Below, in pieces: positions 61,141-64,000 of a stretch of 64,000 nt of DNA (positions are counted from its first letter, which is position 1; every line of letters begins with the position of its first letter). Position numbers and translations under genes: made by a program. Source of the stretch: Lepisosteus oculatus (taxonomy: Eukaryota; Chordata; Actinopteri; Semionotiformes; Lepisosteidae); the NCBI RefSeq assembly GCF_040954835.1, contig NC_090703.1, positions 23,697,444 to 23,761,443 of the forward strand, in the 5' to 3' direction. Below the pieces are notes generated by a model. It saw only the letters and a list, made by a program, of their open reading frames with translations, was not told the origin of the DNA and did no database searches.

Positions 61141-63070
61141 AGGCTGTTGGTTTAGGCACACAAAGCTTGTTAGAAATCCTTAATATCACCTAATTCTAAG
61201 TAAAATGATAGGTCTTGTCCCTACACTACTAATCTGACTTCAGAAACACCTTTTGTGATGATGCAAGTAGGAGCTTTTTTTAATGCCATCTACTGGAGTG
61301 AAAATACAGGATGAACAATAGAACAGCAGACAAGCTTTTCCGAAAGGGTACCACTGGTATACCATGGGAGCCCGGAGGGTTTCCAAATGCCAAACGTAGG
61401 GAAAAATCAAACAAATGTTTTGTGATTTTTGTAGAATTCCAGACTGTTCATGTGGTAATGTTCTAGTTTTATTATTTATATCAACAGATGTATTATTTAA
61501 CTGTGGTTCTGTTTATTTTGGTCTTTATTTTTTTGTATTTAGTACAAATATATTTGTTATATTTGTTTCAGGCAGCACTAACTCACATCTTTCACTACAA
61601 TTATCATTTTTTTTTCTCCAATTGTATTAGCTGGCATACTGTGGGTGCACATGCAGATGATCTATAGGTTTTCATCTGTTCATACACGCTGTACTGTATA
61701 TATTACAGAAATTTCAGTATATATTCACTCCCTACCCATCTAAACTCCTTAGCAAACAGAATATACATCTACACAAAACTTTAAATGTAATTTTCATTTC
61801 AAATGTTTCTTTTCATTTTACTTATCTGTTTGCTGTGGGAAGCTCTGTCTTTCTTTCTTTGTTGGGTAGGTTTGGGATTTTGGAACCGTCTGTTGTCCTA
61901 GTAAAGGACAGAGCAGAGCCACAAGCATTCAGGGTGTCGAAGTGTTCCCTTGCTCCATAATTGTTTGATTGTTTTACCTCAGCTCCATTTTCCTTTGACT
62001 ACTGGATCTCCCTGCTTTGGATTATCTGCTTTCCTTCACATGCTTGCTGCACCCTGCTCAGATCCCAATTGGATTCAGCCCTCAGTTTCAAGACGACTGC
62101 TCAGCAGGTCTGCGCACTGGTATTACACTGAACACATGGACTTTTAAGATACGATGGCACTTCCTGAAAGAGTGGGGGCTTTAACCCTGGTGTTCTGAAT
62201 AAATCCTACTCTGAACTTCTTAAAAGCGTTACCTTAGTTCAACGTGAAGCAGTTCCTCACTTGCTCACCTGATCTGATGCTCAGTGCTGCTGCATAATAC
62301 TGCATTGAATCATAATGCTCCTGCAGGCTCAAGACTGGCGTGTTGTACATCCACAGCATAACTGTCACATTCTCATCTTGCAAGAAAGCTTCTCTGCAGT
62401 TACGAGAATCGTGTGTTTGCCCCGCTGGAATATTGTCACATGGAAGGTCCCAAACTTTGTTCAGTGTAGAGATGTTGCAATCAAATTGCCAACAATCACT
62501 GCTTGTGGAGTTTTGGTAGTGACTTGCACCCCAAGGTCAAAAAGCTAACAACAAGCAAATGGACTATAAATGATCTCCTTTGTTCTTTTTCATGTTTCTT
62601 TTGATTTCACATTTTTTACCACTTTTGTATTACTTACCCACTTAGTTGGTTATCTCCAATTAGTATTTTACTAGAAACAGACCCAGTGATTGAGAATGTT
62701 TTAAGACTCTGCTGTCTACCTCTGAAGTAATAAGACACATAGGCATGTTCCTTCTACATTTTCCTGCTTGAGTGCTTGGCACTTATCAGAGGAGCAACAT
62801 GTCTCATGCCAGCATCACTGCAGGTACCTGCCAAGCCGAGTCCTTCTTCTAAGATTAAGGGTGAAGACTCGCAACCCTACCTTAGCAGTGGTCATAGTCC
62901 TCTGTTTTTATGGTTAAAAACTCAAACACTCCTTATGATTTTAAAATGGCTTGATGTAGATTTGGTTTCTTAGATGTTTTGTTCTGTCATGTGACTGGTG
63001 ATGATATTACCAGTAATAGCTATTAAAGTGGAAATGAAACTCACAAACTCATAATAATAACAAAAACAAT
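61141..63070. other. TEDC1 intron 5, no exon found
   Basis: A moderately GC-rich part at 61900-62240 ends in ctgaataaatcctactctga, which resembles an LTR or gene 3' end, without other support. No conserved TEDC1 block was found. Confidence 0.4.
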
Positions 63071-63074
63071 AATA

Positions 63075-63340
63075 ACAACAACAATAACAATAATAATAAT
63101 TTCTTACACTTATAAAGCGCTTTTCTGGGCACTCCACTCAGTGGTTTACGGGTAATGGGGACTCCCCTCCACCACCACCAATGTGCAGCCCCACCTGGAT
63201 GATGCTACTGCAGCCATAGTGCACCAGAATGCTCACCACACATCAGCTATCAGTGGGGAGGAGAGCAGAGTGATGAAGCTAATTCATAAATAGGGATTAT
63301 TAGGAGGCCATGATTGGTAAGGGCCATGAAAATGGCTTTT
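63075..63340 (-). repeat. 5S-rRNA-derived SINE, reverse orientation, 5' truncated
   Basis: After an (AAT/AAC)n run it reads ttcttacacttataaagcgc, ttttctgggcactccactca, then ccacctggatgatgctactg and gattattaggaggccatgat. This is the reverse complement of the tail half of the copy at 52983. The 5S head is absent. Confidence 0.85.
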
Positions 63341-64000
63341 GAATATGGCCCTAAGAAAGTTGTCATCTTACTTGATAACTTTTTTTTAAAATGTAGGATG
63401 TGTTTTTATTTGGAGAATAGTGTGCCAAAGCTAGTTATTTAATGGTATTTAATTCCCTGAACTTTTGTCACCTGCAGCTACAGCAAGGCGTGGTGTCTTT
63501 ACAGTGTGCTACTGGTTTCCCTCAGGGGTGGAATAGACAAGGCATGGAGGGTGAACTTGCACTAGTGCAGAAGAGCTACTGACAGTACCAGTCCTTTTGT
63601 CCTATATCTTTGTTTCATTTAATAAGAATTAACAGCCACATTTTTAAATTATATTCTTGCTGAGGACAAAAGGCCAAGTCAGCCCTGTGAGATTGTGAGA
63701 TGACAGATGACAGTCATCCTGATCCTAGAAAGACAAAACAAGGAAAATATCAAGATGGCTTTTCTTATTCTGATTTTAGTGAGGTCCAGACTACAGGTTA
63801 CCATTCTGTGCTAACTTGTCACAGTGAGAAATCAGGACACCTTGAATTTTCTTTAGTGCTATAATTCTCCCTTCTCCCTCTTTAAATTTTGGGGATAAAT
63901 TGCCTGATGGAATTTCTGAATTCATGAAAAATAATCTCATTGACTTCTTCATTCAGCAGAATGAATGATTTACAAGTGGCCTAGCTCTGCAGGAAAGTTA
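63341..64000. other. Right edge, TEDC1 intron 5
   Basis: No exon supported. A phase-compatible acceptor-like cacctgcag at 63477 opens a short frame, but its product is not like TEDC1. Confidence 0.4.

Noticed and set aside
61900..62240. Possible gene 3' end or LTR with AATAAA
   Set aside because: No coding frame, no matching second LTR and no tail; left unassigned.
63478..63583. Possible sixth TEDC1 exon after the cacctgcag acceptor
   Set aside because: The product does not resemble the expected TEDC1 block after exon 5 and soon meets a stop.
1..64000. CRISPR arrays, bacterial operons or plasmid features
   Set aside because: Spliced vertebrate genes and SINE/LINE content rule out a prokaryotic source; no spaced repeats of CRISPR type were seen.

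Overview
The window is nuclear DNA from a vertebrate, almost certainly a ray-finned fish. It is AT-rich and intron-rich, with only three recognisable host genes in 64 kb, all on the + strand. The rest is introns, intergenic DNA and decayed transposable elements. The repeats (5S-rRNA-derived SINEs, tRNA-derived SINEs, L2/Rex-like LINEs, Tc1-like DNA transposons) and the fish-type TIP39 peptide point to an actinopterygian. The low gene density and long introns would fit a gar, bowfin, sturgeon or bichir as well as a teleost; the species cannot be fixed from sequence alone.

Layout. (1) 1.16-3.53 kb: PTH2, encoding the neuropeptide TIP39, with two coding exons and a SINE tail just upstream. (2) 4.5-8.3 kb: SINEs, a fold-back repeat family and a LINE 3' tail. 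(3) 8.8-13.8 kb: a GC-richer block holding a minus-strand retroviral gag remnant with one LTR, then a plus-strand LINE with two frameshifts and a mutated reverse-transcriptase motif. (4) 14.8-17.3 kb: fold-back element, 5S SINE and tRNA SINE. (5) 17.69-28.33 kb: DNAL1, outer-arm dynein light chain 1, complete in eight coding exons (193 aa). A Tc1/mariner-like transposon lies in its last intron. (6) 31.0-35.2 kb: intergenic SINEs and LINE remnants, including a 286-bp tandem duplication. (7) 36.65 kb to the right edge: TEDC1 (tubulin epsilon and delta complex 1). Five coding exons are visible to 56.76 kb and the gene runs on past the window. Its introns hold a Tc1 element, two 5S SINEs, a LINE 3' fragment, a fold-back element and a 10-bp minisatellite.

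Two of the three genes are ciliary or centriolar: DNAL1 tunes outer dynein arms of motile cilia, and TEDC1 works with delta/epsilon tubulin in making centriole triplet microtubules. Both have RFX X-box-like sites close upstream of the start codon, which suggests shared ciliogenic control. PTH2 is functionally unrelated.

No clear new biological system is present. The most useful second looks are a GC-AG intron in TEDC1, the X-box sites, several near-perfect short-loop hairpins beside DNAL1/TEDC1 exons, an open gag frame without pol, and an inverted-repeat family that carries splice-acceptor-like and polyadenylation-like signals.
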